A stretch of DNA of 64,000 nt, from positions 434,001 to 498,000 of the forward strand of contig NZ_JAKIKY010000001.1 in the NCBI RefSeq assembly GCF_023349185.1, written 5' to 3'. Both the position numbers and the translations under genes were made by a program. Positions 1 through 9,666 of this stretch are shown one piece after another. Below the pieces are notes generated by a model, which was given only the letters and a program-made list of their open reading frames with translations, searched no databases and was not told the origin of the DNA. Origin of the DNA: Shewanella aquimarina (GTDB taxonomy: Bacteria > Pseudomonadota > Gammaproteobacteria > Enterobacterales > Shewanellaceae). Numbering within the stretch: position 1 is the stretch's first letter; the number at the start of each line of letters is the position of its first letter.

Positions 1-280
1 CCCAGCCACTGCCGTGGATGAAGATTAAGGCTGGCGCGCCGGCTTCGGGCGCCTCGACGCCCAAGGGACGATAGATACGCACGGGCAGATCCGCTGTCGG
101 GCCGGGAATAAAGCTGTGGATCACCTCACCCACCGCCTCCGGCGTTTTACCGGCCTTGGCGATAGCTAGATCCATCAGCTCCTGACGTCTGGCCTGGGCG
201 GGCGTCATCGTCTCGTAGGCGGGCGCCCCCGAGTCTTTAACCTCTTGTAAAAATTGCGCAACCTCGGGATCGAGTGGCAT
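1..280 (-). CDS. alpha/beta hydrolase (HSL/lipase-esterase family), N-terminal part
   Basis: The reading frame starts at an ATG at 280 and runs off the left window edge, leaving about 93 N-terminal residues. They end in ALIFIHGSGW, which matches the HGGGW oxyanion-hole motif of hormone-sensitive-lipase-type esterases, with a typical helical N-terminal cap before it. The catalytic Ser, Asp and His lie outside the window. The gene follows caiD on the same strand after a 152-bp gap. The position holds no caiE. Whether it belongs to the carnitine operon is unknown. The family is well supported; the substrate is not. Confidence 0.75.
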   Translation of the reverse strand, partial: MPLDPEVAQFLQEVKDSGAPAYETMTPAQARRQELMDLAIAKAGKTPEAVGEVIHSFIPGPTADLPVRIYRPLGVEAPEAGAPALIFIHGSGW

Positions 281-298
281 GGCTAACTCCTTCAACTC

Positions 299-327
299 AA
301 ACTGCTTAAACGCAAACTGCTTAAACG
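299..327. repeat. 14-bp tandem direct repeat
   Basis: AAACTGCTTAAACG occurs at 299-312 and again at 314-327, a 15-bp period, in the gap between caiD and the hydrolase gene. It sits just upstream of the hydrolase start and could be a regulator site or a slippage duplication. No function can be assigned. Confidence 0.6.
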
Positions 328-432
328 TAAAGTCGCCTATCAACGGAAAGTGCTTGGTTTAATTTTGCCGATAACGATACAGGGATGGCGTCCCCTTAAA
401 GGCGACATCCATCCCAGATTTAACGCGCAGGC

Positions 433-1218
433 TTACTTACCCTGCCACACAGGATCGCGTTTCTCGGCAAAGGCCGCCGGACCTTCCAGCGCATCTTCAG
501 AGTGCAGCACGCTTGGATAGTGCTTCAGCTGACCGCCACGGATATGGGCATAGCCTTGCTCGACAGACAACTCGCCGGTCTCACGATAGATCTCCTTGAT
601 GGCCGCTAGGGCAAGTGGTGCGCTCTGGCTGATCTCGTTTGCCAACTCACGAGCCGTCTCAATCAGTGCTTCTTGCTCAACCACACGGTTGACCACCCCC
701 CAGCGCAATGCCTCCTGAGCGTCCATGGTGCGGCCCGTCATCATCAACTCGTTGACGATAGGGGCTGGCAGCAACTTAGGCAGGCGCAGCATACCGCCGC
801 TGTCTGGCACTATGCCTAGCTTGGCCTCAGGCAGAGCAAAGCTTGCATTGTCGGCGCACACAATCAGATCCGCCGCCAGGGCCAACTCGAAACCGCCACC
901 GAAGGCATAACCATTGACCGCGGCGATAACCGGCTTGTCGAGATCAAACAGTTCGGTCAAACCGGCAAAGCCGCCCGGGCCGAAGTCGGCGTCTGGCGCC
1001 TCACCTTCTGCCGCCGCCTTGAGATCCCAGCCAGCAGAGAAGAAACGCGCGCCGGCACCGGTAATGATGGCGACTCTAAGCTCGGGATCGTCACGAAATG
1101 CCAGGAAGACTTCTCCCATCTCGTAACTGGTTTTTGCATCGATGGCATTGGCCTTAGGTCGGTCTAAAACGATCTCTAAGATGCTGCCATTACGGGTCAC
1201 GTGTAATGATTCGCTCAT
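433..1218 (-). CDS. caiD: carnitinyl-CoA dehydratase (crotonobetainyl-CoA hydratase) CaiD
   Basis: Crotonase-fold enzyme interconverting L-carnitinyl-CoA and crotonobetainyl-CoA in the cytoplasm. The 261 residues match E. coli CaiD almost end to end as I recall it. This includes the start [16 protein letters not shown], the oxyanion-forming [11 protein letters not shown] near residue 60, and the two active-site glutamates E111 (GGGFELA) and E131 (LPEAKLG). The ATG is preceded by GGAG at a good distance. It is the last recognised cai gene of the minus-strand operon caiTABCD. No caiE follows. Confidence 0.97.
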   Translation of the reverse strand: MSESLHVTRNGSILEIVLDRPKANAIDAKTSYEMGEVFLAFRDDPELRVAIITGAGARFFSAGWDLKAAAEGEAPDADFGPGGFAGLTELFDLDKPVIAAVNGYAFGGGFELALAADLIVCADNASFALPEAKLGIVPDSGGMLRLPKLLPAPIVNELMMTGRTMDAQEALRWGVVNRVVEQEALIETARELANEISQSAPLALAAIKEIYRETGELSVEQGYAHIRGGQLKHYPSVLHSEDALEGPAAFAEKRDPVWQGK

Positions 1219-1275
1219 GTTACTACTCCATTGAAGTTATCGCGTGATAACAGAAAATTTGTACGGCTCGGGGCC

Positions 1276-2832
1276 TCAACGGGTCTCGAGCAACTTCTTA
1301 TCGACTTTGCAGGTGCAGGTGCGGGGAAAGCTCTCGCGGATCTCCACCACACTGGGCACCTTAAACTTGGCCATGTTGGCGCTACAAAACGCCAAGATCT
1401 CCTCTAGGGTGAGTGACTGGCCTGGGGCGAAGATGACAAACGCCTTAACGGCCTGATCTCGAATCGGATCGGCTATGCCGATGACGGCGGCATCCTGGAT
1501 GGCGGGGTGTGACATCAGCACGTTCTCCACCTCTGTACTGGAGATGTTCTCGCCCGAACGCTTGATCATGTTGCTCTTGCGATCGACGAAGTAGAACAGG
1601 CCTCGCTCATCCACGTAGGCCTTGTCGCCGGTGAGCAGCCAACCATCGTCACCTAGCGCCGCCCGGGTCGCCTGTGGGTCCTGGTAATACTCCTTAAACA
1701 GGCTTCTGCCCGGCACCCCCTTGACCCAGAGATCGCCCACCACGTTAGGAGTCACCTCCCGCCCCGTCTCATCGGTCACCTTGGCTTCATATCCCAGCCC
1801 TGGGCGTCCTATTGACGGCCAATGACGAGGCTCGCCGGGCGTGTCGCCAATCAAGCCCACCAGGGTCTCTGTCATGCCGTAGGAGTTAAACAGGGTCACC
1901 TTGAAGCGCGTCTCGAAATCCAGCTTCTCCTGATCTGAGATATGCATGAAAAACAACATATCCCGCAGACAATGCTGGTCTTCCCCCTCGGCCACGGGTT
2001 GCAGCATAAGGGTGCGCAGTATCATAGGCATGCTGTGGGTGATGGTAGCTCGGTAGTCGCAAATCTGCTTCCAGAAACGGCGGGCACTGTATTTCTCCAA
2101 CATCACCAGGCAAGCACCGACGGTAAACACCGCCATGGCCGCATTGCACTGAAAATCGATGTGAAAATTGGGCATCATGGAGAGATACCTGTCCTTGGCC
2201 GTCAAGCGGGTCTGCCAGGCGGTATAGTGCCCGGCAAATTGCAGGTTGCAGTGAGTGAGTACCACTCCCTTGGGTAGAGAGGTCGTCCCCGAGGTAAAGA
2301 GGATCTCCGCGGGGTCTTCGCTTTCCAGCGGCACATGCAGGTCGAGAGTTGGCGCCTGCAGTGCTAACTGATCATCGAAATTCACCCGCCCAGCAAACTG
2401 CTCTCCCGCAGCGCGAGCGACAAAGACCTGCTCAAGCCTTTGACCCTTAGCCGCCAACGCCTCATAGATAGGCAGAAAGCTTGGCTCAGTCACCAGGGTG
2501 GTGACGTCACACTTGGTCAGTATGTAGCTGCACTCACCCTGCACATATTGGGTGTTGATAGGCACGATCACCGCGCCTATCTTGGCCAGACCAAACCAGC
2601 AGAAGATAAACTCCGGGCTGTTGTACAGCTGCACCGCCACCTTGTCGCCCTTGGCTATTCCCTGTTTGAGGAAGAGGTTGGCCGCCCGGTTAATCTGGGC
2701 GTCCAGAGATTGATAGGTAAAGGTGCGGATATCGCCGGCAGTATCTTCATATATCAATGCCGTGTTATCACTGTACTGCTGAGCACGATCCTGCCACATG
2801 CACCTTAATGTTCTGCTGCCCACGATATCCAT
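1276..2832 (-). CDS. caiC: crotonobetaine/carnitine--CoA ligase CaiC
   Basis: ATP-dependent acyl-CoA synthetase of the ANL superfamily that primes the pathway by activating carnitine or crotonobetaine. The AMP-binding P-loop ILFTSGTTSLPKG lies near residue 180. Later signatures are SYGMTET, LTGDKAYVDE and FVDRKSNMIKRSGENIS. The C-terminal domain carries the catalytic-lysine region. I place the start at the ATG at 2832 because it gives MDIVGSRTLR, matching E. coli CaiC, and has AGGA just upstream. A GTG at 2844 would add four residues. About 518 aa, close to the family length. It starts 8 bp after caiB. Confidence 0.96.
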   Translation of the reverse strand: MDIVGSRTLRCMWQDRAQQYSDNTALIYEDTAGDIRTFTYQSLDAQINRAANLFLKQGIAKGDKVAVQLYNSPEFIFCWFGLAKIGAVIVPINTQYVQGECSYILTKCDVTTLVTEPSFLPIYEALAAKGQRLEQVFVARAAGEQFAGRVNFDDQLALQAPTLDLHVPLESEDPAEILFTSGTTSLPKGVVLTHCNLQFAGHYTAWQTRLTAKDRYLSMMPNFHIDFQCNAAMAVFTVGACLVMLEKYSARRFWKQICDYRATITHSMPMILRTLMLQPVAEGEDQHCLRDMLFFMHISDQEKLDFETRFKVTLFNSYGMTETLVGLIGDTPGEPRHWPSIGRPGLGYEAKVTDETGREVTPNVVGDLWVKGVPGRSLFKEYYQDPQATRAALGDDGWLLTGDKAYVDERGLFYFVDRKSNMIKRSGENISSTEVENVLMSHPAIQDAAVIGIADPIRDQAVKAFVIFAPGQSLTLEEILAFCSANMAKFKVPSVVEIRESFPRTCTCKVDKKLLETR

Positions 2833-2840
2833 CACTTTCC

Positions 2841-4067
2841 TCACTTACCTTCAAACACCTTGGCAAGACCCTTGGCGCTCAGCGCCGCGATCTCTTCTGC
2901 CGAATAACCGATATCGCTCAAAATCGCCTCGGTATCCATGCCGTGCTTAGGCATGCCGCGCCAGATCTTGCCTGGGTTGTTCTTGAACTTAGGCATCACG
3001 TTGGGGCCCTTGTAGGCCTTACCGTCGATGTTGGTCCACTCGGTGATAGACTCACGCGCCTGGTACTGAGGGTTTCCTTCCAACTCTGGGATGGTCAGCA
3101 CCTTGGCACAGGCAATCTTCAGCTCGGCAAAGCGTGCCAGCACGGCTTCGATGGTCTTGCCGTTGAGGTAGTTGTCCAGGCTGGTCTCGACTTCGTCACC
3201 AAATGGGCATTCCACCCTATGGATAAGCTGAGTGCCCTCTGGGATCTCGGGCGTTGCCCACAGGTGGCTAATGCCCATGTCCTTGAACATCTCTTCAATC
3301 TGCATGGCACCCACCAGCTCCATGACGATGTAACCATCGGCACACTTGTAGAGGCCGCAACCGGCATAGTAAGGATCTTTACCTTTGGTCATACGTGGGC
3401 AGACTTCGCCGCCGTTGAAGTAGTCCATCATGAAGTACTGCCCCATGCGCAGCATCACCTCATACATGGCCACATCGATACTCTCGCCGACACCCGTCTC
3501 ACGCACCTTATGCAGGGCCGCCAAGGCCGCCGTGGTGACCGTCATCCCCGAGAAGTAATCGGCGGTATAAGGGAAGGCCGGCATAGGCTGGTCTTTGTCG
3601 CCGTTTTGGATCAGATAACCACTGAAGGCCTGGGCAATGGTGTTGTAGGCCGCAAGGTTGGTGTACTCCTCGGTGCCGTACTGGCCGAAGCCTGACAGGT
3701 GAGCGACCACCAGCTTAGGGTTGTGTTGCCATAACACCTCATCTGTGATGCCGCGACGGGCAAAGGCTGGGCCCTTACTGGCCTCGATGAAGATGTCTGT
3801 GGTCTCCATCAACTTAAGGAAGGCGTCACGGCCTTCATCCTTAAAGATATTGAGCGACAAGGCGTGTAGGTTACGACGCGACAGCTCTGGATAGTGAGGC
3901 TGCACGCGAATGGTATCTGTGTAGGCGACGTTTTCAATCCAGATCACCTCGGCGCCCCACTCGGCTAACATCTGCGCCGCGAATGGGCCGGCAATTTCAA
4001 TCCCTGAGAACACCACACGCAGGCCCGACAGGGGACCAAATTGCGGGGTAAATAACTTTTTCGACAT
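2841..4067 (-). CDS. caiB: L-carnitine CoA-transferase CaiB
   Basis: Class III CoA-transferase moving CoA between gamma-butyrobetainyl-CoA and carnitine or crotonobetaine. It keeps the catalytic aspartate in [12 protein letters not shown], about D170 and equivalent to D169 of E. coli CaiB. Long stretches are near identical to the E. coli protein as I remember it, for example [18 protein letters not shown] and [10 protein letters not shown]. The ATG at 4067 is preferred over 4076: it has AAGGA 8 bp upstream and gives the expected N-terminus (408 aa). Confidence 0.97.
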   Translation of the reverse strand: MSKKLFTPQFGPLSGLRVVFSGIEIAGPFAAQMLAEWGAEVIWIENVAYTDTIRVQPHYPELSRRNLHALSLNIFKDEGRDAFLKLMETTDIFIEASKGPAFARRGITDEVLWQHNPKLVVAHLSGFGQYGTEEYTNLAAYNTIAQAFSGYLIQNGDKDQPMPAFPYTADYFSGMTVTTAALAALHKVRETGVGESIDVAMYEVMLRMGQYFMMDYFNGGEVCPRMTKGKDPYYAGCGLYKCADGYIVMELVGAMQIEEMFKDMGISHLWATPEIPEGTQLIHRVECPFGDEVETSLDNYLNGKTIEAVLARFAELKIACAKVLTIPELEGNPQYQARESITEWTNIDGKAYKGPNVMPKFKNNPGKIWRGMPKHGMDTEAILSDIGYSAEEIAALSAKGLAKVFEGK

Positions 4068-4227
4068 ATCTAGCATCCTTTTTCACACAAACCCGTCCCC
4101 GGCACTGATGCGCAGGCATCAATGCGGTAGCGAATTTTCAAGGTTAATGAGATTGTGAGGAGATGGCGGCCATCACACCGCCATCCTTGGCCAGCGGCGC
4201 TGGGAGCCGCGTCGCTGCCCTCCCCGT

Positions 4228-5364
4228 TTAGCGATATTGCTTTAACACGGCACGGCCCAGGGTGAGGATCTGCATCTCATCCGAACCACCGGAGACTCGG
4301 TCGACACGGATGTCGCGCCACATACGGCCGATGCGGTGTTCGCCGGCGATAGCGTAGCCACCTAATACCTGCATGGCGGAGTCGATCACTTCGAAACCGG
4401 CATTGGCACAGAAGTATTTACACATGGCCGAATCACCCGATGTCATGGTGCCTTGGTCGCACTTCCACGCCGCTTCATAGACCATGTTCTTCATGCTGTT
4501 AAGCTTGATCGCCATATGGGCAAACTTGTCCTGGATCAGCTGGAAGCGACCGATAGTCTCACCAAACTGTACGCGCTGGTTGGCATATTTGGCCGCATCT
4601 TCGAAGGCGCAGTAGGCCGCGCCATAGTTGGTCAATGCCACCAGGAAACGCTCCGAATCGAACTCTTCCTTCACACGCAGGAAGCCGTTACCCTCGATAC
4701 CGAACATGTCTGACTCTTCCAGCTCAACCTCGTCAAACTGCAGCTCACAGCAGCTGTCCATCTTGAGGCCCAGCTTAGGCAGCTTGCTCAGCTTGATGCC
4801 AGGCTTGGTCATGTCGACAAACCATTCGGTGAACACAGGTGTTTCGCTGTCGGCATCTTTAGCCATCACCACCACGTAAGGGATACCGGCGGCGCTGGTG
4901 ATGAAGCACTTGCTACCCGTCAGGTAAACCTTGCCGTTACGGCGCTTGTAGGTGGTCAGCAGGCTGCCCACATCTGAACCCGCGCTTGGCTCGGTAATGG
5001 CCGAGTTCCACATCTGCTTACCTGTGCCGCGCAGCGCCATGATCTTGTCTATCTGATCTTGGTTGCCGTGTCTCAGCACAGTCGCAATGCCTGGCAGTTG
5101 ATAAAGGACATAAGTCGGGGCGCCCAGGCGACCCAGCTCTTCCCAGATTGCCGTGAGGGTTACCATACCCTCTTCGAATCCACCGTGCTCCTCAGGCAGT
5201 AGCAGGCTATCGATACCCATCTCAGCCAGCTCTTTGACAAACCTTTCAGGGTACTGGCTATTTTCATCACACTCGGCAAAATAGCTTTCCCAGTTCTCCT
5301 TCGCCATCAGATCGCGAATACCAGAAACGAATAGCTCTTGTTCGTCGGTTAATTTAAAGTCCAT
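4228..5364 (-). CDS. caiA: crotonobetainyl-CoA reductase CaiA
   Basis: FAD-dependent acyl-CoA dehydrogenase-family enzyme that reduces crotonobetainyl-CoA to gamma-butyrobetainyl-CoA, the terminal step of carnitine respiration. It has 378 residues, about the E. coli size. Family signatures are visible: [12 protein letters not shown] near residue 125 and the C-terminal flavin/substrate region [20 protein letters not shown] followed by [14 protein letters not shown]. Electrons are expected from FixABCX, encoded divergently. The gap to caiB is 160 bp, so the genes are probably cotranscribed with caiT. Confidence 0.96.
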   Translation of the reverse strand: MDFKLTDEQELFVSGIRDLMAKENWESYFAECDENSQYPERFVKELAEMGIDSLLLPEEHGGFEEGMVTLTAIWEELGRLGAPTYVLYQLPGIATVLRHGNQDQIDKIMALRGTGKQMWNSAITEPSAGSDVGSLLTTYKRRNGKVYLTGSKCFITSAAGIPYVVVMAKDADSETPVFTEWFVDMTKPGIKLSKLPKLGLKMDSCCELQFDEVELEESDMFGIEGNGFLRVKEEFDSERFLVALTNYGAAYCAFEDAAKYANQRVQFGETIGRFQLIQDKFAHMAIKLNSMKNMVYEAAWKCDQGTMTSGDSAMCKYFCANAGFEVIDSAMQVLGGYAIAGEHRIGRMWRDIRVDRVSGGSDEMQILTLGRAVLKQYR

Positions 5365-5415
5365 CGTATATTCCTATCTTTACGGTTAACGACTGCTTAG
5401 GGGAGAAGCTCCAAC

Positions 5416-6960
5416 CTAAGAAGCCCACTTGTTTTTACGTGCATCTTTTAAGAACGAGATGATCACCAGAATGTTGACAATCACTAGCGGTGCGCCGCCG
5501 GCAATAATGGCTGTCTGCAGCGGTTTCAACCCACCCAGTGACAGCAGCACGATACCGATAACACCCACCAACACAGACCAACCCACACGGATCCAAACAG
5601 GTGGCTCGTTGTCGGCGTCGGCGCCCTTACAGGTCGACATAGCGAGGGTGTAAGAACAGGCGTTAATCAGGGTCACAGTTGCCAGGAAGCAGAGAATGAA
5701 GAAGCCCCACATGGTGATAGTGCTCATGGGTAAGGCAGCCCAGGTCTCAATGATGGCGCGCGGCGCACCATGGTCTTGAATAAGCTGGCCCATGTTGATG
5801 ATGCTTTCGTGCATCAGGTTAACCGTGTTACTGCCCAGGATGGTCCACAGGAACCAGGTTGAAGCGGTTAGACCCAATACCATGGTCAGACACAGCTCAC
5901 GTACGGTACGACCGCGAGAGATCTTGGCGAGGAAGATACACATCTGAATGCCATACACTACCCACCAGGCCCAGTAGAAAACGGTCCAATCTTGTGGCCA
6001 GCTGTCGGCACTGATAGAACTTGTGTAGAACAGCATGCGTGGCAGGTAAGCCAGCATCACACCGACAGATTCGGTGAAGTAGTTGACGGTAAAGCTGGTT
6101 GCACCGATTAAGAACACCCAGAACAGCATGATGATGCTCAGGTAGCTACGCAGGTCACTGGCTATTTTGATCCCCTTAGTCAGACCAAATGCCACGCACA
6201 CGGCGTTAAAGATGATCCACACAGAGATAACAAAGGTATCGACCTCAATAGTACGCTCGATGCCAAACAACCACTGAATACACTCGGTCACCAGCGGCGT
6301 CGCTAAACCTAGGCTGGTGCCCATGGCCAGGATTAATGCCACGACATAGATGTTGTCGATGAAGGAACCCAGGATCCCCTTGTGATGCTTGCCCAGTACC
6401 GGCTCAAGGGTACCGCTCGGACGAACCACATCCATCTTCTTCACGAACAGGAAGTAACCCAGGGCGACAGTAAAGAAGCCATAGCCCATCCAAGGCAAGG
6501 GACCCCAGTGGAAGAGACTATAGGCCACCCCAAGCTCTTTGGCTTGCACCGACATAGACTCGATTTCAAAGGGTGGGTAAGTCAGGTAGTAGTAAGCCTC
6601 TAACGATCCCCAGTAGAGCACTGCGGCCGAGGTACAGGAGGCAAACATCAAGAAGATCCAGCTACCTGTGCTGAACTCGGGTTTTTCCTGACCCAAGCGG
6701 TTGTTTGCATAGGGTCCCCAGACCAGCCAACCCCAACCTATGGCTAGGGCTATCATGTACCACTCGAATGCCCATCCCCAAGAGTGGGTTAGATAATGAA
6801 ATACATCCTTGATAATTACGTTTGCCGCATCGAGATCCCTTACGGTCAGGTAAGAGAGCAATATGACGGCAATCAGAGAAGGAAAAAAGATTTTAGGTTC
6901 AATCGTGACCTTCTTCTTTTTCCCCGCTGCGAGATCAAATCCCATGGTTTTTTCGTTCAT
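5416..6960 (-). CDS. caiT: L-carnitine/gamma-butyrobetaine antiporter CaiT
   Basis: BCCT-family inner-membrane exchanger bringing in carnitine or crotonobetaine against gamma-butyrobetaine. The 514 residues contain about twelve hydrophobic segments. The Trp-rich substrate region [16 protein letters not shown] is characteristic of betaine/carnitine carriers. Similarity to E. coli CaiT (504 aa) is strong, with a slightly longer N-terminus. It is the first gene of the minus-strand operon, and its promoter must lie in the 907-bp divergent region shared with fixA. GGGAG stands about 12 bp before the ATG. Confidence 0.96.
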   Translation of the reverse strand: MNEKTMGFDLAAGKKKKVTIEPKIFFPSLIAVILLSYLTVRDLDAANVIIKDVFHYLTHSWGWAFEWYMIALAIGWGWLVWGPYANNRLGQEKPEFSTGSWIFLMFASCTSAAVLYWGSLEAYYYLTYPPFEIESMSVQAKELGVAYSLFHWGPLPWMGYGFFTVALGYFLFVKKMDVVRPSGTLEPVLGKHHKGILGSFIDNIYVVALILAMGTSLGLATPLVTECIQWLFGIERTIEVDTFVISVWIIFNAVCVAFGLTKGIKIASDLRSYLSIIMLFWVFLIGATSFTVNYFTESVGVMLAYLPRMLFYTSSISADSWPQDWTVFYWAWWVVYGIQMCIFLAKISRGRTVRELCLTMVLGLTASTWFLWTILGSNTVNLMHESIINMGQLIQDHGAPRAIIETWAALPMSTITMWGFFILCFLATVTLINACSYTLAMSTCKGADADNEPPVWIRVGWSVLVGVIGIVLLSLGGLKPLQTAIIAGGAPLVIVNILVIISFLKDARKNKWAS

Positions 6961-7178
6961 CTTAATAGATCTCCCTCTTCATAGGAGGACAATAGGTAAA
7001 AGCCAATTTAATTAATATGCTTCGCGTTATTGATAAGCAGGGTTCAATAAACGCTTTTACATAAAATTGATAAGCAGTTTTTATTTTGATTCACCACACA
7101 ACTTTAAATTCATCATTAAATCTGACTCATTAAAGGCTTAGCAGGCATTTAAATAATACGCGGCAACTTTAATTGTTC

Positions 7179-7194
7179 AGTGATCGTTATCACG
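7179..7194. promoter_or_regulatory. CRP-like binding site
   Basis: AGTGATCGTTATCACG contains a perfect inverted repeat GTGAT/ATCAC with the 6-bp core spacing of the CRP consensus TGTGA-N6-TCACA. Eight of the ten consensus half-site bases match. CRP control of cai and fix operons is established in E. coli. It is inferred here. Confidence 0.5.
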
Positions 7195-7632
7195 TATAAA
7201 TAAAATCAAAAAAAACAGACAAAAAAGCATCGTTCAAGATGATAAATACGTCGACAACAACTATCGAACCGATCACAAAAAACATGTGCTCGCGATATCA
7301 AAGCAGGAATAAATAGTGATTTACATCATATTTAAACCTAAGACATAACCAGAAAAAGGCAGGCAAAACCACATTAAAAACAATGATATACATAGAAACC
7401 CGGTGGTAACCGGAGTCGTTGAAAAACATTCAAAACGAATTCTAAAGTTGCCATTAGAAAAACTAAAACGAGACAAATAAGCCAGGCTAAACAGGCTATA
7501 AGGATATCTTAACCACCTTATTAGCCAAACTTATAACCAGTTTAAAGAAACTAAATAAACACACCGATATTAGCCAGACTAATATATCCGTTAGAAACTC
7601 TACCTACAGAAAAAACACATTCAAACCATAAA

Positions 7633-7648
7633 TGTGAAGTGTGTAACA
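7633..7648. promoter_or_regulatory. possible second CRP-like site (fixA side)
   Basis: TGTGAAGTGTGTAACA fits TGTGA-N6-TCACA with one mismatch in the ten conserved bases. It lies about 220 bp upstream of fixA. Such matches occur by chance in AT-rich DNA, so support is moderate at best. Confidence 0.35.
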
Positions 7649-7867
7649 TCGAATTAAATATTTCTGATCTTATAATTTCCACACAGTCAATCAACAGAAT
7701 GGCAAATACAATTTATTTATCGTCTATCTGTAACGACTCAAGGTTTAACTTATTAATATCAAGAGTCGAAAACCCTGACATAAACTAGGCCAGGTTAGTC
7801 GACAACATATTAATGTCATCTCGTTATTGATGAGACAGTAAATAAACACTGATAATTTGGAGATATA

Positions 7868-8641
7868 ATGAAAATTATTACCTGCTATAAACTGGTCCCC
7901 GAAGAACAAGACATATCGATCAATGGCGACGGCTCAGTAGAGACCAGCAAGGCTGCCCCTAAGATCAACCCATTCGATCTCAATGCCGTTGAAGCTGGCG
8001 TACAGATAAAGTCTATGGTCGAAGGCAGTCAGCTGACCGCGTTAAGCGTTGGTGGCAAGGCACTGGACAATCCAAAGGCACGCAAAGATATCCTCTCTCG
8101 CGGCCCGGATGATCTGACCTTAGTGATCGATGAACAGTTTGAAGCCATGCTCCCCCATCAAACCGCACGTGTGCTTGCTAGCGCAGCGCGCAAATGCGAG
8201 TTCGACCTGATCCTTTGTGGTGATGGCTCGGGCGATCTGTTCGCCCAGCAGGTTGGCATGCAATTAGGTGAGCTACTAAATGTCAGCACCATCAATGCCG
8301 TCAGCAAGATTGTCTCGGTAACCGAAAACACCCTGACCGTCGAGCGCGCATTGGACGATGAAGTCGAAGTGCTGGAAATCATGCTGCCTGCAGTAGTCTC
8401 GGTATCTGCCGACATCAACGAACCTCAGATCCCATCGATGAAGACGATTCTGGCTGCGGCCAAGAAACCCGTTTCCACGCTGGACACAGAAGCGCTTGAA
8501 TTGGCAGCCCTACCTAAACTGGTCGACGCCATCAGTGTTGTCGCACCTAAACAGGCCGAGCGTGCACAAGTCATCGTCGAAGGTGACGATGAGGCACAAA
8601 TCGCGGCCTTTGCCGACCATCTACGTAAAGCACTTAACTAA
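7868..8641 (+). CDS. fixA: electron transfer flavoprotein beta subunit family protein FixA
   Basis: ETF beta-like subunit (257 aa) that pairs with FixB to carry electrons to CaiA. The N-terminus [16 protein letters not shown] and the [23 protein letters not shown] segment near residue 117 are typical of FixA/EtfB. GGAG precedes the ATG. First gene of the plus-strand operon fixABCX, divergent from caiT. A 14-bp gap separates it from fixB. Confidence 0.96.
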   Translation: MKIITCYKLVPEEQDISINGDGSVETSKAAPKINPFDLNAVEAGVQIKSMVEGSQLTALSVGGKALDNPKARKDILSRGPDDLTLVIDEQFEAMLPHQTARVLASAARKCEFDLILCGDGSGDLFAQQVGMQLGELLNVSTINAVSKIVSVTENTLTVERALDDEVEVLEIMLPAVVSVSADINEPQIPSMKTILAAAKKPVSTLDTEALELAALPKLVDAISVVAPKQAERAQVIVEGDDEAQIAAFADHLRKALN

Positions 8642-8655
8642 TCGAGGGGAATACG

Positions 8656-9597
8656 ATGAGCAAACTGTCAAATGTATGGGTATTTAGTGATATTGCTGCA
8701 CGTCTACCCGAAACGATCGCCGGTGGTCGCGCCCTGGGCGAAAAAGTATCGGCCTTTATCATCGGCAGCGAAGCCGATATCGCGACCGCCTATTCCTATG
8801 GTGCCAGCCATGTCTACTACCTAGGCAACAAGGCCGACACCCAGATGATCGAAGACTTTGCGACAACCATGAGCCAGGCCATCAAGGATGGCGAGAAACC
8901 TGCACTGATGCTGCTACCGGCAACCAAGCGTTGCAAGGCGCTGGCGGCAAAACTCAGTGTCCAGCTCGAAGCAGGCCTGATCAACGATGCAACCGAGGTG
9001 ACACTCGACGATGGCGTCGTTGCCAAACACATGGTGTACGGCGGCCTAGCCATCGGCACCGAGCGAATTGCCTCTACTGTGGCCTTAGTCACCCTTGCCA
9101 GCGGCGCCTTTGAGCCACAAGCGGCCGATACCTCATTAACAGGTGAAGGCGTTTCCTTGCCCTTCGTCGCCCCTAAGCAGGCGATCACCTGCATCGAGCG
9201 CCGCGTCAAGCAAGGTAACAGCGTCGACCTAGGTAAGGCCAAACGTGTTATCGCCGTCGGTAGCGGTATCGGCAGCCTGGACAACCTGGCGCTCGCCGGC
9301 GAGCTTGCCGCCACCTTCCAGGCCGAACTCGGCTGCTCTCGCCCTATCGCCGAGACCGAGAAGTGGATGGAGCGCGAGCGTTATGTGGGCGTGTCGGGTG
9401 TGATGCTCAAACCCGATGTCTATCTTGCCCTGGGGATCTCGGGACAGATCCAGCACATGGTGGGCGCCCTAGGCTCTCAAACCATCCTCGCGGTCAACAA
9501 GGATAAGAATGCGCCGATCTTCCAATATGTGGATTACGGCCTGGTGGGCGACATCAACAAGGTACTGCCTGCACTTATCCAGGCGATGAAAGCCTAG
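8656..9597 (+). CDS. fixB: electron transfer flavoprotein alpha subunit family protein FixB
   Basis: ETF alpha-like partner of FixA, 313 aa. The C-terminal FAD-binding domain is evident: KRVIAVGSGIG near residue 193, SRPIAETEKWMERERYVGVSG near 230, and YLALGISGQIQHMVG with the following AVNKDKNAPIFQYVDYGLVGD. That is the standard alpha-subunit signature. AGGGG precedes the ATG. It acts in the cytoplasm between the FixCX membrane-associated oxidoreductase and CaiA. Confidence 0.96.
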   Translation: MSKLSNVWVFSDIAARLPETIAGGRALGEKVSAFIIGSEADIATAYSYGASHVYYLGNKADTQMIEDFATTMSQAIKDGEKPALMLLPATKRCKALAAKLSVQLEAGLINDATEVTLDDGVVAKHMVYGGLAIGTERIASTVALVTLASGAFEPQAADTSLTGEGVSLPFVAPKQAITCIERRVKQGNSVDLGKAKRVIAVGSGIGSLDNLALAGELAATFQAELGCSRPIAETEKWMERERYVGVSGVMLKPDVYLALGISGQIQHMVGALGSQTILAVNKDKNAPIFQYVDYGLVGDINKVLPALIQAMKA

Positions 9598-9609
9598 GCT
9601 GAACAAGGC

Positions 9610-9638
9610 AAGTAGCCGGGCCGCTGGCTTGGCTACTT
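9610..9638 (+). other. stem-loop between fixB and fixC
   Basis: AAGTAGCC (9610-9617) and GGCTACTT (9631-9638) form a perfect 8-bp stem with a 13-nt loop in the 69-bp fixB-fixC gap. Only three T bases follow, so it is not a good terminator. It could adjust relative expression or protect the fixAB part of the message (inference). Confidence 0.5.
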
Positions 9639-9666
9639 TCCCCCAACAGAAGAAGAGTGACTAGAT

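Larger units (their letters stand above)
6961..7867. promoter_or_regulatory. 907-bp divergent caiT/fixA regulatory region
   Basis: No credible gene. The stretch is much richer in A+T than its neighbours. Visible structure: the 11-mer TTGATAAGCAG twice (7031-7041, 7068-7078); CRP-like sites at 7179 and 7633; a GC-rich hairpin CCGGT/ACCGG at 7400-7413; a 10-bp stem with one bulge at 7494-7503/7516-7526; and ATATTAG/CTAATAT at 7567-7585. In E. coli this intergenic region is controlled by CRP, FNR and CaiF (established knowledge). No clear FNR box was found and no caiF homologue lies in the window. Confidence 0.7.

Noticed and set aside
2757..3695. 312-codon plus-strand frame opposite caiB/caiC
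   Set aside because: It overlaps two unmistakable cai genes in antisense, is His/Leu-rich and has no domain.
7031..7050. FNR box candidate near TTGAT at 7031
   Set aside because: The second half-site ATCAA is missing at the required 4-bp spacing.
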